A DNA stretch of 46,712 nt from Pseudomonadota bacterium (GTDB lineage Bacteria > Desulfobacterota > Binatia > Binatales > Binataceae), in the NCBI GenBank assembly GCA_021324885.1, contig JAJPIF010000025.1, positions 1 through 46,712 on the forward strand. The letters are read 5' to 3'. A program made the position numbers and the translations under genes. Within the stretch, counting starts at the first letter, position 1. Every line of letters starts with the position of its first letter. The notes below the pieces were generated by a model that was given only the letters and a program-made list of their open reading frames with translations, made no database searches and was not told the origin of the DNA. Shown in pieces: positions 25,759-34,820 of this stretch.

Positions 25759-26961
25759 TTATTGCGCCAACGGGCTGCTCTCGGCAAAACGCAAGCCCGT
25801 AACCGAATCGATGATCCGGTTGAATTGTTCCTTTTCAGAGGTCCAGCTTAACCTTGCCGCCACCTCCGCCGCGCGCCGGGCCTGATCGGCTCGTCGTGCG
25901 GGGTCACGGTACAGCTCTTCGATAGCATTGCTCAGGTCCACCGGATCACCCGGCGTAAAGTAACGCACGGCATCATCGTCGAAGTAATATCGAATAGTGT
26001 TAAGCCGCGGCGCAACCACTGGAATTTCGGACATGGCATACTCAAGAAGTTTCACTGGAAGCATCAGTTGCGTAGCAACCGTTGCCCGATTGGGTACGAT
26101 GCCAAGGTCTGCCTGTGCAAAAATCTCCGGCAGCTTTTCGACGGGAGCAGGATCTGGAAACGTGATCCGGTCGCCGAGATTGAGACTCGCCGCCAACCGC
26201 TTCACCAGGGGCAACTCATCGCCGGTCCCAAGTGCCATCATGCGCAGGCAAGGGATGCGATCGCGCAGCAGCGACACCGCACGGATCGCCACATCCAGGC
26301 CCAAACGGTGAGTAACCGTGCCGTGATATATCAGTGTAAAAGGCTCCGAACGACGGCTGGCGGTGGCCCGCCGTGAGCAGGCTCTGAAGATCCGCGGGTC
26401 GGGCGTATTCATTACTACGTCAAGTTTTTCCTTCGGGATTCCGGCCTGCTCCAGGCGCCGGCGATGCGGCTCGTGCACCGCTATCACTCGATCGGCCAGC
26501 CGCGCGCAAAAGCGCTCCTGGGCAAACACCATGCGTGTTCCCGGATCGGTCGGACCCTTGCCGAATTTCTCCTGGTACAGCTCAGGCATGGTGTCGCGCA
26601 TGTCGAGGACAATCCTGCCCCCGAATAATCTTGCGGGCAGAGCGCAAAATACTATCGGGTCAGGCATGGTTGACGCCAGTATTACATCGTAAGGTTTGCC
26701 CGCGCTTCGACGCAAAGCTATCAAAGCGGCGGCGGAGAAAAACCGCGAGTAGGTTCTCAGATAATTGAAGCGCCGCGATCCCTGGTAGCGCCGCCAGTTG
26801 AGTTCGATCAGATTGACGCGCTCGTGTTTCTTCGCGACTGCCGGACTGGCCAGACAAATTACATCAGTGTCATAGCCTCTTTCCGCAAGAGCCTCAGCGT
26901 GACGCTGGCTGCGGGCGTCAAACGCATACCGATTGCAAAGTATAATCAAAGCCCGTGGCAT
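25759..26961 (-). CDS. Glycosyltransferase family 4
   Basis: A 400-residue GT-B glycosyltransferase. Residues 1-180 form the acceptor domain (MPRALIILCNRYAFDARSQR start, then LDMRDTMPELYQEKFGKG). Residues 205-380 form the donor domain with FTLIYHGTVTHRLGLD, FAQADLGIVPNR and PVKLLEYAMSEIPVVAP. The acidic LLEYAM stands in place of a full E-x7-E motif. The sequence recalls capsular GT4 enzymes with a WcaI/FnlB-like look. A weak sigma-54-like site lies about 90 bases upstream (27052-27067). Donor and linkage cannot be predicted. Confidence 0.9.
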   Translation of the reverse strand: MPRALIILCNRYAFDARSQRHAEALAERGYDTDVICLASPAVAKKHERVNLIELNWRRYQGSRRFNYLRTYSRFFSAAALIALRRSAGKPYDVILASTMPDPIVFCALPARLFGGRIVLDMRDTMPELYQEKFGKGPTDPGTRMVFAQERFCARLADRVIAVHEPHRRRLEQAGIPKEKLDVVMNTPDPRIFRACSRRATASRRSEPFTLIYHGTVTHRLGLDVAIRAVSLLRDRIPCLRMMALGTGDELPLVKRLAASLNLGDRITFPDPAPVEKLPEIFAQADLGIVPNRATVATQLMLPVKLLEYAMSEIPVVAPRLNTIRYYFDDDAVRYFTPGDPVDLSNAIEELYRDPARRADQARRAAEVAARLSWTSEKEQFNRIIDSVTGLRFAESSPLAQ

Positions 26962-27051
26962 GTACGTTCCTCAGGTAGTAGTTGACTCCGAACTCAGGGG
27001 TTTTAACTGTGAACTCGCAAAGTGTGTATCGAATTGACTTATCTTTCCCCC

Positions 27052-27067
27052 TGCAGACATTGCCCCA
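27052..27067 (-). promoter_or_regulatory. Weak sigma-54-like element upstream of glycosyltransferase gene
   Basis: TGGGGC, five bases, CTGCA on the minus strand: invariant GG and GC are correctly spaced, but three consensus positions differ. It lies in the 149-base gap before the gene starting at 26961 and, if real, would be an internal promoter of the locus. Confidence 0.2.
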
Positions 27068-27110
27068 ACGCCGTCGGTGAACACGGTGTTCAGACCGGCT
27101 CTAATCCGGC

Positions 27111-27968
27111 TCAGCGCCAGACTGTCTGCCTCATCAAAAGCCTGCGCATCTGCTGGCGGCGGGTGAAACTGACAACCTCAGGCGAGGCGGCGCGGGGCCA
27201 ACGGCACAGATAGCCCCGAAAATAACCCGCGAGCATCAACGCACCGCCGATCAGGGGCGGCCAACTGAACGTGCGCCACCCCGCCCGCGCCAGCATCCAA
27301 AGCGGCGATGCGCCGGCATTATACGCCGCATATCCCTGTGATACGCGGTTGCGCCAGCTCCCGCTGCTGGCGCCCTGCGGCCGATGATGGAACGCCCGTA
27401 TATGGGAAAACCGCGCCGTTCTAAAACCCAGCATCTGGGCCGACATGAGATCGATGGTATCCCAACCAAGACCAGGCTTAAGTCCGCCGATAGCCAGGAA
27501 ACACGCTGTCGAGTACATCTTGAGCGGCCCTGGAGCATGGAACGAGGGTTCCTGCTGCGGATGCCAACCGGAGGGCGACGGCTCGAACAGGACCGGACCC
27601 GCTATTCCCAGCCTGGAATCGTTGTCGAATTCCTTCATCAGCAACTCGACCATGTCGGATTCAAAGCTGGTATCCGCGTCGGCCCGTAAGATGAACGGGT
27701 AGCCAGCGAGAACCCTGTCGGTCAGAAACTGCATTATGACCGACTCTCCGCCCGGCGACCGCTTGCGCCCGTGCCTGAGATGATGGGCCTGGATCCATGG
27801 GTAGGTTCGGGCCGCTTCCGCGATGATTTGCCCGGTGGAATCCGTGGATCCGTCGTCAATAATTATCCAGCACGAAGGATGGCAGGTCTGAGCAGCCATC
27901 GAACGGATGAGCTGTGGAATGTATTTCTCCTCATCGCGGGCCGGAGTTATTGCAACATATTGTCTCAT
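27111..27968 (-). CDS. Glycosyltransferase family 2
   Basis: A 285-residue inverting GT-A enzyme. The N-terminal nucleotide-binding part has VAITPARDEEKYIPQLIRSM and IIIDDGSTDST. The metal-binding DxD appears as RADADTSF. The acceptor region has GWDTIDLMSAQMLGFRT. A hydrophobic segment at about 235-255 may anchor it to the membrane. ATG 27968 follows GAGGGTGACTGAA and is preferred to a start at 28019. It belongs to the polysaccharide locus between the Wzy-fusion gene (104 bases upstream) and a GT4 gene. Confidence 0.9.
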   Translation of the reverse strand: MRQYVAITPARDEEKYIPQLIRSMAAQTCHPSCWIIIDDGSTDSTGQIIAEAARTYPWIQAHHLRHGRKRSPGGESVIMQFLTDRVLAGYPFILRADADTSFESDMVELLMKEFDNDSRLGIAGPVLFEPSPSGWHPQQEPSFHAPGPLKMYSTACFLAIGGLKPGLGWDTIDLMSAQMLGFRTARFSHIRAFHHRPQGASSGSWRNRVSQGYAAYNAGASPLWMLARAGWRTFSWPPLIGGALMLAGYFRGYLCRWPRAASPEVVSFTRRQQMRRLLMRQTVWR

Positions 27969-28072
27969 TTCAGTCACCCTCACCCAGTCCGGCATCAATG
28001 GTTCAATATTAACTTGCACGCTGTGATTACGACTGAATAGTCAGCTAATCACCTGTTATTGGAATCTCGAAA

Positions 28073-30301
28073 TCAAAAGCCGGGGCGGTCCCATTTTTTG
28101 TTTTTCAACGCCGCCCTGACGTCCGCGATGTAATGGATCGCGCCGGGGTCGTACCAGGCGCCGGTGTACCAATCGCCGATGCAGCCCCAGAGCATCTGCT
28201 GCGGACTGCCAAACGGATAGCGCGGGTAGTCTCCGGCTGGAGTCTGCTGCGACAGATAATGGATATCGCCATTCATGCAGGCGCGCTGATACGCCAGCCT
28301 GAAGTCCACATTAAAGGCGGTGCTGTTTTTGGTTAATGGCCAGCCGCCGAAACTGCTGTATTTGACCTGCATGATGCCGTAACTTTCCTGGCATTCGACC
28401 CCGTTCCAGGCGCCCTCGTAGCCGCTTCCCGGCGGGCATTGACTCCGGTCGAAGCTGCGATCGCTGGCGCGCTGCTGGTTCCAGTCGGATTCAACTATGG
28501 CCTGGGCACGAACCACATCCTCGTCGATGCCCCATTTGCAGGCCCCCCAGCGCAGGATCTGGTCGGTCGTGCCGGTGAAGTCGCCGTCGACCCGCAGGAA
28601 ATCAGAAACCGGCGCGTAGGTTCCCTTGATGGGCGCGAGGTGAAATTCCATCAGTTGCATAAGGCTGGGAATGGTGTGATTGGCGGTGTAATTGGCGGGC
28701 CGCGGCTCCCATGACGTCCCTTTCCTTACGGCAATCGCGCACGCGGCGCCGCTGGGCAGGGCGGCATGCGGCGGCAAGGTCGAAAAGTGGCCGTCACTTT
28801 GGGCTCGCGCCGGCCTGGGAAGCATCACGAGCGCTAACAGCGCGAGCAGGTTTAATGCCGCCGCTGCCGCAGGCAGGGACGCATGTACCCTGCGAATCTC
28901 CGCCAGTTCGTCCTCGCGCCGCTGCAGCCGCGACCTCTCGCAGATCGCCCAGATCAGATAAAAACCCAACCCGATCAGGCCAAAACAGTCCGCGATCGAC
29001 GCTTCCGCCACGTTATGTACAAGCATCGGGATGACCATCCAGAAAGCCAGCGGCTTGAGCCGCCAGGGATCGTCCGGCCGGCGAAACAGCGAATACCAGG
29101 GGCGCAGGATGATGAACAACCACAGGAACAAGGCGGGGATTCCCACGCAGACCGCGCGATCGATATAACCGTCGTGTAGTGAACTTTGCGGTCCCTCGTC
29201 CCATGGTCCCCACCAGATCGGGAAATAGCGGCTTTCCAGAATTGCTCCACCGACTTCATATCCGTATCCAAGCAGCGGCCGCTGTTCGATCTGGCTAATC
29301 GCGAATTTCCAGATGTTTGTCCGCCCGGTGAGCGTCTGCACGCTGCCGCGCGCCAGGTAACTGTCGGTTGACAGCTTCAATTTTGCTGCGCCCGCTGCCA
29401 ACCCCAGCAGAAGCACGACGATGACGGCGCGTCCGCGATACCTCCACAGGAAATAGGAGGCGGCGCCCGCGGCCAGCGCGACGAAGGGAGTGCGGGAATC
29501 CGCCAGCGCCGCCGCGCCAATTGCCATCACCATCACCGCGGCCAGCAGCAGACGGCGTCGGCCCCTGGTGTCCGGCCAAAGCACCGCCGCACAGCCCACC
29601 GTCACCAGCATCAGAGCCCCTATTTCATTGGGGCCATTGAACAGGCTGCAAAACCTGACGACGCTGCCGGTGATTTCAGCATCCGCCGCGGTAGGAACCG
29701 CCCAGACAAAACTTTTGGGCAGGACAACGGCGGAAAGCGCCACCATCGCGACCACCACCGCGCATGCCCACATCATAGGGGCCAAGGTGCGGCGCACATC
29801 CTGCGGTCCTTTAACCTGGGAAGCGATCAGGGTCAGCGTCCCGAAGCCGAGCAGGGCTGTGAACATACGGGCGAGGGAGAAGGAGGGAGCGAGAGAATAG
29901 GAAATAGTCACCGCACACCAGGCAAAATACCAGGCGTAAAGTTTGAATCCGCCCTGCGCAAAGATACGGCGGCGGCGCCACACGGCCGGTAGCAGCGGCA
30001 GACAGAAAGCCGTTACAAGCCCGTAATGAAAGAGGGCCCGCGGGGTACCGGAAAGGAACCACGTCGCGTTAATCAATTCGATCAGAATCAAAACGCCCGG
30101 CAGCCAGATCGGATGGGCCGTCACATAGCGCACTGCCGCGAGCAACAGCGCCGCACCGACGATGGCGACAGGAATAGCGGCGATCTCGGGGCTGTAGCTC
30201 ACCACCACCATGATGATCACCACACCGATCGCCATCCCGGCCGCCATCATCAGATGATGCGGTGATGGCGGCGCCAACGCTCTCAGCGATTCGTCAGACA
30301 C
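28073..30301 (-). CDS. Wzy/O-antigen-ligase-type polymerase fused to a lysozyme-fold domain
   Basis: A 742-residue fusion. Residues 20-455 have about a dozen membrane helices with the O-antigen ligase/polymerase landmarks FNGPNEIGAL, GRTNIWKFAISQIEQRPLLG and SLHDGYIDRA. Residues 478-500 form a further hydrophobic segment ending PRPARA, which looks like a signal-peptide cleavage site. The exported tail (501-742) holds a transglycosylase-like fold: RWGACKWGIDEDVVRAQAIV, catalytic-type E604 in VESDWNQQ, and ESYGIMQVK at 639-647. The same domain closes the secreted protein at 42848. GTG 30301 follows GGAG. The polymerase links repeat units; the tail might cut or guide the polymer or open peptidoglycan for it. 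The reading frame is continuous, so this is not a chance overlap. Confidence 0.9.
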   Translation of the reverse strand: MSDESLRALAPPSPHHLMMAAGMAIGVVIIMVVVSYSPEIAAIPVAIVGAALLLAAVRYVTAHPIWLPGVLILIELINATWFLSGTPRALFHYGLVTAFCLPLLPAVWRRRRIFAQGGFKLYAWYFAWCAVTISYSLAPSFSLARMFTALLGFGTLTLIASQVKGPQDVRRTLAPMMWACAVVVAMVALSAVVLPKSFVWAVPTAADAEITGSVVRFCSLFNGPNEIGALMLVTVGCAAVLWPDTRGRRRLLLAAVMVMAIGAAALADSRTPFVALAAGAASYFLWRYRGRAVIVVLLLGLAAGAAKLKLSTDSYLARGSVQTLTGRTNIWKFAISQIEQRPLLGYGYEVGGAILESRYFPIWWGPWDEGPQSSLHDGYIDRAVCVGIPALFLWLFIILRPWYSLFRRPDDPWRLKPLAFWMVIPMLVHNVAEASIADCFGLIGLGFYLIWAICERSRLQRREDELAEIRRVHASLPAAAAALNLLALLALVMLPRPARAQSDGHFSTLPPHAALPSGAACAIAVRKGTSWEPRPANYTANHTIPSLMQLMEFHLAPIKGTYAPVSDFLRVDGDFTGTTDQILRWGACKWGIDEDVVRAQAIVESDWNQQRASDRSFDRSQCPPGSGYEGAWNGVECQESYGIMQVKYSSFGGWPLTKNSTAFNVDFRLAYQRACMNGDIHYLSQQTPAGDYPRYPFGSPQQMLWGCIGDWYTGAWYDPGAIHYIADVRAALKNKKWDRPGF

Positions 30302-30314
30302 GATCGACGCTCCA

Positions 30315-30334
30315 CCCGCCGCAAAAGCGGCGGG
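30315..30334 (-). terminator. GC hairpin in the flippase-polymerase gap
   Basis: CCCGCCGC and GCGGCGGG form a perfect 8-bp stem around a four-base AAAA loop, immediately before the polymerase Shine-Dalgarno GGAG (30309-30312). On the minus strand no T-tract follows, so it may control mRNA stability or translation rather than end transcription. Confidence 0.4.
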
Positions 30335-30362
30335 CTTTTGGTTGCGGTTGAATTCTCCAGGT

Positions 30363-31889
30363 TCATGATTGCGACAGTTGCGGTGCGGTTGTTTTGTTCA
30401 GATCGATTGCGCCGGCCACCATCGAGATGATGGTTTTCCCCTCGATCCAGACGAAGATTGCTCCCGCCGGCAGCGCAACGAAAAGCAGGGCCCATACTCC
30501 GCCGGCGCCGCACGCCGTCGCTAATACCTTGCCCGCCGCGGCGGCAAACGCGCAGGCTACAGCCAGACGCAATCCGGGCATCGCGGCTTTGAGCAAATCC
30601 GCAGGCCTCAGCTTTACCAGGGAAATCGCGATCAGCAGGCCGGCGATGCTGATTAGAGCTTCAACCCCGCTCATGCCCGCGCTGATTCCCACCAGGCCCA
30701 GTCTGGACAGACTAAAAACCGCGGCAACGATCATGACCAGGCGCGCGCTGTGCAAGTAAATATCGATTACCGGATGGCCCTTGGCGAAATACACCGATCC
30801 GATTCCGGTCCTCAAGCCGAGCAACCCCAGACCAAGCGACAGCAGGCGCAGCGGTTGCGCGGCGGGTAGCCATTTGGGTCCGTACACCGTACCGATTAAC
30901 TCCGGTGCCGCCACGGCCGCACAGGCAGCGACGGGCAGCACGAGCTTGCCGATATATTCAATGAAATTGCGATATCCGCGCCCGAGTTCGGCGTCATCGT
31001 CCTGGATTAGACAGAATGCGGGGAAAGCGACTCGGCCGGCGACTTTGTAAAGTCTGTCCGGCACGAAACGCAACAAGTCCCAGGCCAGCATGTAAAAGCC
31101 CAGCGCGGAGGCACCCAGCAGGCGGCCGACCAGCAGAAAGTCGGCGTTGGCCGATATGATACTGACGATGTTTCCGCCCCACACGCCGGCGGCAAATCTG
31201 CGCAGGTCCCGCAATGCGGCCATCGTTGGCCACGTCCGCGGCGGACGCGGCGCAGCGATCAACAAAAAGATCGCGCGGATTCCCAAACGCGCGGTCAAGC
31301 CGGCCATCAGGCTCCAGCGCGGACGCCCGACCCATAACAGGGCAAGCGCGGTGGCCAGAAACGCGAACTCGGCCGCGACCTCCGCCGCCGCTAAAGTCCC
31401 AAAGCGCAGTTCCCGCTGAAGGTGGGCGTTGGACGTCACCGCAAGGCAATCAAGAAATATAGCCGCGCAAATGAGGCGTATGCCGCTAGTCAGCCGCGGC
31501 ATCAGCATCATTTCGGAAACGATCGAGGCGCTCGCGTAAATCAGGAGCGCGCCGGCCAGGCCGAGGACCGCGCTGACGAACCATGCAGTCGCCTCATGAA
31601 CAGGATTGAGGTTTTTGCGCTGGACCAGTGCTTCGGTGAGTCCCGGCTGCAGAATCGTGGTGGCGAAGGCCGCCACCACCATCAGGACGCGCAGGATTCC
31701 GAACTCGGCAGCTCCCAACGCGCGCGCGAGCACGATCATCCCGGAAACGCGGACGGCCTGAATCAGGCATTCAGCCACGATGTTATCGCGAACGCTGCGG
31801 CTGAATTTGCGGCTCAGTGTCGCGCCGTCAATTCCAGCGGCGCTCCGCTTCAGCGTCACGCCCACCGCTTCCGTATCCGCCGACCACAT
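30363..31889 (-). CDS. MOP-superfamily polysaccharide flippase (Wzx/WzxC type)
   Basis: A 508-residue membrane protein with 12-14 predicted helices. The first block, RDNIVAECLIQAVRVSGMIV and LARALGAAEFGILRVLMVV, and the central NADFLLVGRLLGASALGFY are typical of the Polysacc_synt family. It flips undecaprenyl-linked repeat units across the inner membrane. The ATG at 31889 has a poorly placed Shine-Dalgarno, and starts up to ten codons later are possible. It lies between the deacetylase and the polymerase fusion, as expected in a Wzx/Wzy-dependent locus. The last helices (400-500) are less conserved. Confidence 0.9.
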   Translation of the reverse strand: MWSADTEAVGVTLKRSAAGIDGATLSRKFSRSVRDNIVAECLIQAVRVSGMIVLARALGAAEFGILRVLMVVAAFATTILQPGLTEALVQRKNLNPVHEATAWFVSAVLGLAGALLIYASASIVSEMMLMPRLTSGIRLICAAIFLDCLAVTSNAHLQRELRFGTLAAAEVAAEFAFLATALALLWVGRPRWSLMAGLTARLGIRAIFLLIAAPRPPRTWPTMAALRDLRRFAAGVWGGNIVSIISANADFLLVGRLLGASALGFYMLAWDLLRFVPDRLYKVAGRVAFPAFCLIQDDDAELGRGYRNFIEYIGKLVLPVAACAAVAAPELIGTVYGPKWLPAAQPLRLLSLGLGLLGLRTGIGSVYFAKGHPVIDIYLHSARLVMIVAAVFSLSRLGLVGISAGMSGVEALISIAGLLIAISLVKLRPADLLKAAMPGLRLAVACAFAAAAGKVLATACGAGGVWALLFVALPAGAIFVWIEGKTIISMVAGAIDLNKTTAPQLSQS

Positions 31890-32048
31890 TGGAAAGCTTC
31901 GACCTCGGTTTTCGCTTGCCCGCAGGATTTTTCAGATCTGTCCGTTTGGTTTCCTCTACGCCTATCCGCCTTGCCCGCCATGAATTTGAATTTGCGCGGA
32001 CATCCCCGAGCCGCACCTTACGTCACAGATGACTATCGGACCTCGCCC

Positions 32049-33284
32049 TTATGCTCTGCATTCCCAGCGAGCAAGCGCCTCCTGACTCAGCAGGCGCGGG
32101 GTGACGCCGTCGTGATCGCTTCTGACCATCGGTTGACCGTCGATCACGTGGAGTTCAGCGCGGTTGCGCTCACGCCACCATTGCGCGACCTGCGAGGGAA
32201 GCGCGTGCCATGCGTTGTCGATCTGCGAGAGGTACTCAAGCAGCTTGCTGTAGGCTTCCAGATAGGCGCCTTTTCCGCAGTAATCGGGATGAACCAGGAC
32301 CAGGATCATCCCGCCCCACGAGGCAATCCATCGCGCCTTGCGAATCCACATTGGCAGCGGATCGCGTCTGAGCAGGTGGATCATCGTATGGTCCTGGGGC
32401 AGCGTATAGGGCAGCTCCACCACCGTAGGATCGAGGAAAAAGGGGAAAATGCTGCAGGTGCCGCCGGGTTGAGGTTCGAAAATATCGGTATCGGCGAAAC
32501 TGCCATCGAACTCGCATTCCAATTGCGCAATCCACTGCGCGCGGCGCAAGGTCGACGGCGCTCGGAAACCCTTGAGGCCGTGGTCGCGCGCGATGCGCCT
32601 GATGCGCGGCGCCAGCGTCTTGAAATCCTGCTCGCTGCGAAACAGGCGCCCGTCGTGGCGGAGGCCATGCGCGCCGAACTCAAAGCCGCGCGCGCGCAAC
32701 TCGTCCACCCGCTTCCAGTCGATCGGATACTGCTCCAGCGGCAGATTCCAGGCCGACCGCATTCCGTAACGCTCCTCCAACTCCGCCATGCGTTCCATCG
32801 CGGCGAAGCCCTGCGGGCTTTCCACGTCATGGGTGAGCACCACCGCGCAGGATTTGCCATTGGGCCAGAAGCCGAGATGCCACATGTCCTGCGTTTCCAG
32901 CCGTTCCATGAAGGCCGCCAGCCCCAGACGCCATACGCGTAAAAGAGCGTCTTCACATGGCCAATCGGGGAAAGCCGGCCGGCGCCGATTCCTGATTGCG
33001 ATTGAATTCAACCGGTGCCGCACGCCTTCAGGTATGAAGCGCTTGAATCTGTAATAATGATTAAGAATCGAGGACGGCTGGCGCTGCCGCTCCTCCAGAT
33101 ACTCCTCCAACAGATAATGTCGGGCGTTTCGTTCGGACTCCTCGATTAAAGCTTCCAGACCCGGCCGGCAGGTCTCGGGCAGCTTCCAGAACGAGAACGC
33201 ATCGTTGCCCGAATTCGCGAGGGTCCGCTGTCGGCACACGGCGCCGGCCGCCACAGATACGGAGTTGTCCGTATTCAGTTCCAT
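32049..33284 (-). CDS. Polysaccharide deacetylase-family protein
   Basis: A 411-residue protein. The first 130 residues are helical and unlike known domains (LEALIEESERNARHYLLEEY). A NodB-like deacetylase domain spans about 130-350: VVLTHDVESP with the catalytic aspartate, FGAHGLRHDG with metal-binding histidines, FRAPSTLRRA, and LVLVHPDY with a further histidine. It would remove N- or O-acetyl groups from the polymer or its lipid-linked precursor. No signal peptide is seen, so cytoplasmic action is more likely. GAGGAG lies six bases before the ATG at 33284. It is the ninth gene of the locus counted from wza. Confidence 0.88.
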   Translation of the reverse strand: MELNTDNSVSVAAGAVCRQRTLANSGNDAFSFWKLPETCRPGLEALIEESERNARHYLLEEYLEERQRQPSSILNHYYRFKRFIPEGVRHRLNSIAIRNRRRPAFPDWPCEDALLRVWRLGLAAFMERLETQDMWHLGFWPNGKSCAVVLTHDVESPQGFAAMERMAELEERYGMRSAWNLPLEQYPIDWKRVDELRARGFEFGAHGLRHDGRLFRSEQDFKTLAPRIRRIARDHGLKGFRAPSTLRRAQWIAQLECEFDGSFADTDIFEPQPGGTCSIFPFFLDPTVVELPYTLPQDHTMIHLLRRDPLPMWIRKARWIASWGGMILVLVHPDYCGKGAYLEAYSKLLEYLSQIDNAWHALPSQVAQWWRERNRAELHVIDGQPMVRSDHDGVTPRLLSQEALARWECRA

Positions 33285-33368
33285 ACTTCTCCTCAAAAAC
33301 GGCCGCCTGACTTGCTGTCGGCGGACGAATCTGCCCACTTACGATGACCGTGAACGCGGCGTGCCTGT

Positions 33369-34802
33369 TCACAGACCTCCTCCACGCACAAGCTCCGGCA
33401 TCGTCAGCGCCAGGATCTTGAGGTCATTGGCAAGCGACCAGTTCTCCAGGTACTGCACGTCGAGACGAACCATGTCCTCGAACGACAGGTGATTGCGGCC
33501 GCTGACCTGCCACAATCCGGTAACGCCGGGAAGCGCTTCCAGGCGCCGGTGATGGCGCGGCTCATAGTGTTCCACTTCGTAAGGCAGCGCCGGCCGCGGT
33601 CCGATCAGGCTCATCTCGCCCCGGATGACGTTGAGCAGCTGCGGCAACTCATCGATACTGAACCGGCGCAGCCATCGGCCAATGGGCGTGATGCGATCGT
33701 CGGCGGCCAGTTTGAACACCGGGGCGCCGTTGCCCTGGCGACGCGCCGCGTCCTGCCCCGAGACGATCCACTGGCGCACGAACTCGCGGTGAACGTCATC
33801 GGCCGCTGTGGGCTTCATAGTGCGGAATTTCAACATCTCGAAACGCCGTCCATGCAGCCCCACGCGGGTTTGGCGATAGAAGATGGGCAGCCCGCTGGTG
33901 ATTGCAATCGCCGCGGCCGCCAGCGCCATCAAGGGCGACAACGCCACCAGCAAAGCGGTGGCGACCACCAGGTCGACTGCGCGTTTGAGCGCGTAGTTGA
34001 GACCCTCGATATTAGAGCCGCGCGGACCGACCAGCGGAATCGCGCCGATCATGTCCAGCCGCAACCCGGAGGCCATCGAACCAAACAGCCACGGCACGAT
34101 ACTCCAGCGAATCCTCAATTCCTCGCACAGCGCCACCAGCTCGGCCTGGGTGCTGGCGCCCGCTTCGGGCAGAGCGATGACAACCTCGAGCGAAGGATCT
34201 TCGCGCACCAGTTGACGCAAAGCGGAGGGCGGGCCGAGCATCGGCAGCCCGCGGTAGCTGGCGGCGTCGCAATTGTCGTCGAGGAACCCGAGCACCTCGT
34301 AATGGCTGATTTCGTCGAGCACCTGATCGCAAATGTAGCGGCCGACCCGATTGAGTCCGACAATCACCAAAGGCACGCAAACATCCCTGCTCGCGTACAG
34401 ATGCCTGATCGACCAGCGCAGCGCAGCGCGGAAAACCAGCACCGAAACCACCGCCAGCGGGTAGACCAGCAGGGTGGTGATTCGGGACAGGTCCAGATGG
34501 AGCAGGAAGGCGACGGTTATCGCGAGCAATGTTCCAAACAGATTCGCGCGGCAGATGGCCAGCAGTTCGGCCATCCCGCCGCCGCGCATTCGATAGAGAT
34601 CCAGCCAGCGAAAAATCAGAATGCAGCAGGCCAGCAGGGCGAGACTGACCAGGGTCAGCTCGGCGGCATTGGATTCCAGAGTGTTGCGCATCGCGTCGGA
34701 GGGGTCGTGAATGGCCAGCGCGCACCATGCGGCCAGAACCAACGCCGAGGCATCGGCGACGGCAAAGAGCACTTTTTGTTTATGCAACTCGTTGAGGAAC
34801 AT
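33369..34802 (-). CDS. Undecaprenyl-phosphate sugar-1-phosphate transferase (WbaP/WcaJ type)
   Basis: A 477-residue polyprenyl phosphoglycosyl transferase that starts repeat-unit synthesis by moving a sugar phosphate to undecaprenyl phosphate. Four to five N-terminal membrane helices (10-135) are followed by a Rossmann-like CoA-binding-3 domain (140-260, VPLVIVGLNRVGRYICDQVL). The catalytic domain (270-477) starts with KRAVDLVVATALLVALSPLM and carries MLKFRTMKP, RRFSIDELPQLLNVIRGEMS, LIGPRPALP and LPGVTGLWQVSGR, all conserved in the family. The gene is 18 bases behind the aminotransferase. The donor cannot be told from the sequence but is probably UDP-linked. Confidence 0.95.
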   Translation of the reverse strand: MFLNELHKQKVLFAVADASALVLAAWCALAIHDPSDAMRNTLESNAAELTLVSLALLACCILIFRWLDLYRMRGGGMAELLAICRANLFGTLLAITVAFLLHLDLSRITTLLVYPLAVVSVLVFRAALRWSIRHLYASRDVCVPLVIVGLNRVGRYICDQVLDEISHYEVLGFLDDNCDAASYRGLPMLGPPSALRQLVREDPSLEVVIALPEAGASTQAELVALCEELRIRWSIVPWLFGSMASGLRLDMIGAIPLVGPRGSNIEGLNYALKRAVDLVVATALLVALSPLMALAAAAIAITSGLPIFYRQTRVGLHGRRFEMLKFRTMKPTAADDVHREFVRQWIVSGQDAARRQGNGAPVFKLAADDRITPIGRWLRRFSIDELPQLLNVIRGEMSLIGPRPALPYEVEHYEPRHHRRLEALPGVTGLWQVSGRNHLSFEDMVRLDVQYLENWSLANDLKILALTMPELVRGGGL

Positions 34803-34820
34803 CGGTCATCAGTTCCCTTT

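Noticed and set aside
31422-32942. 506-codon open frame on the plus strand
   Set aside because: It lies antisense to the flippase and deacetylase genes, has low-complexity Arg/His/Gln-rich content and no family landmarks. It is a shadow of GC-rich coding DNA.
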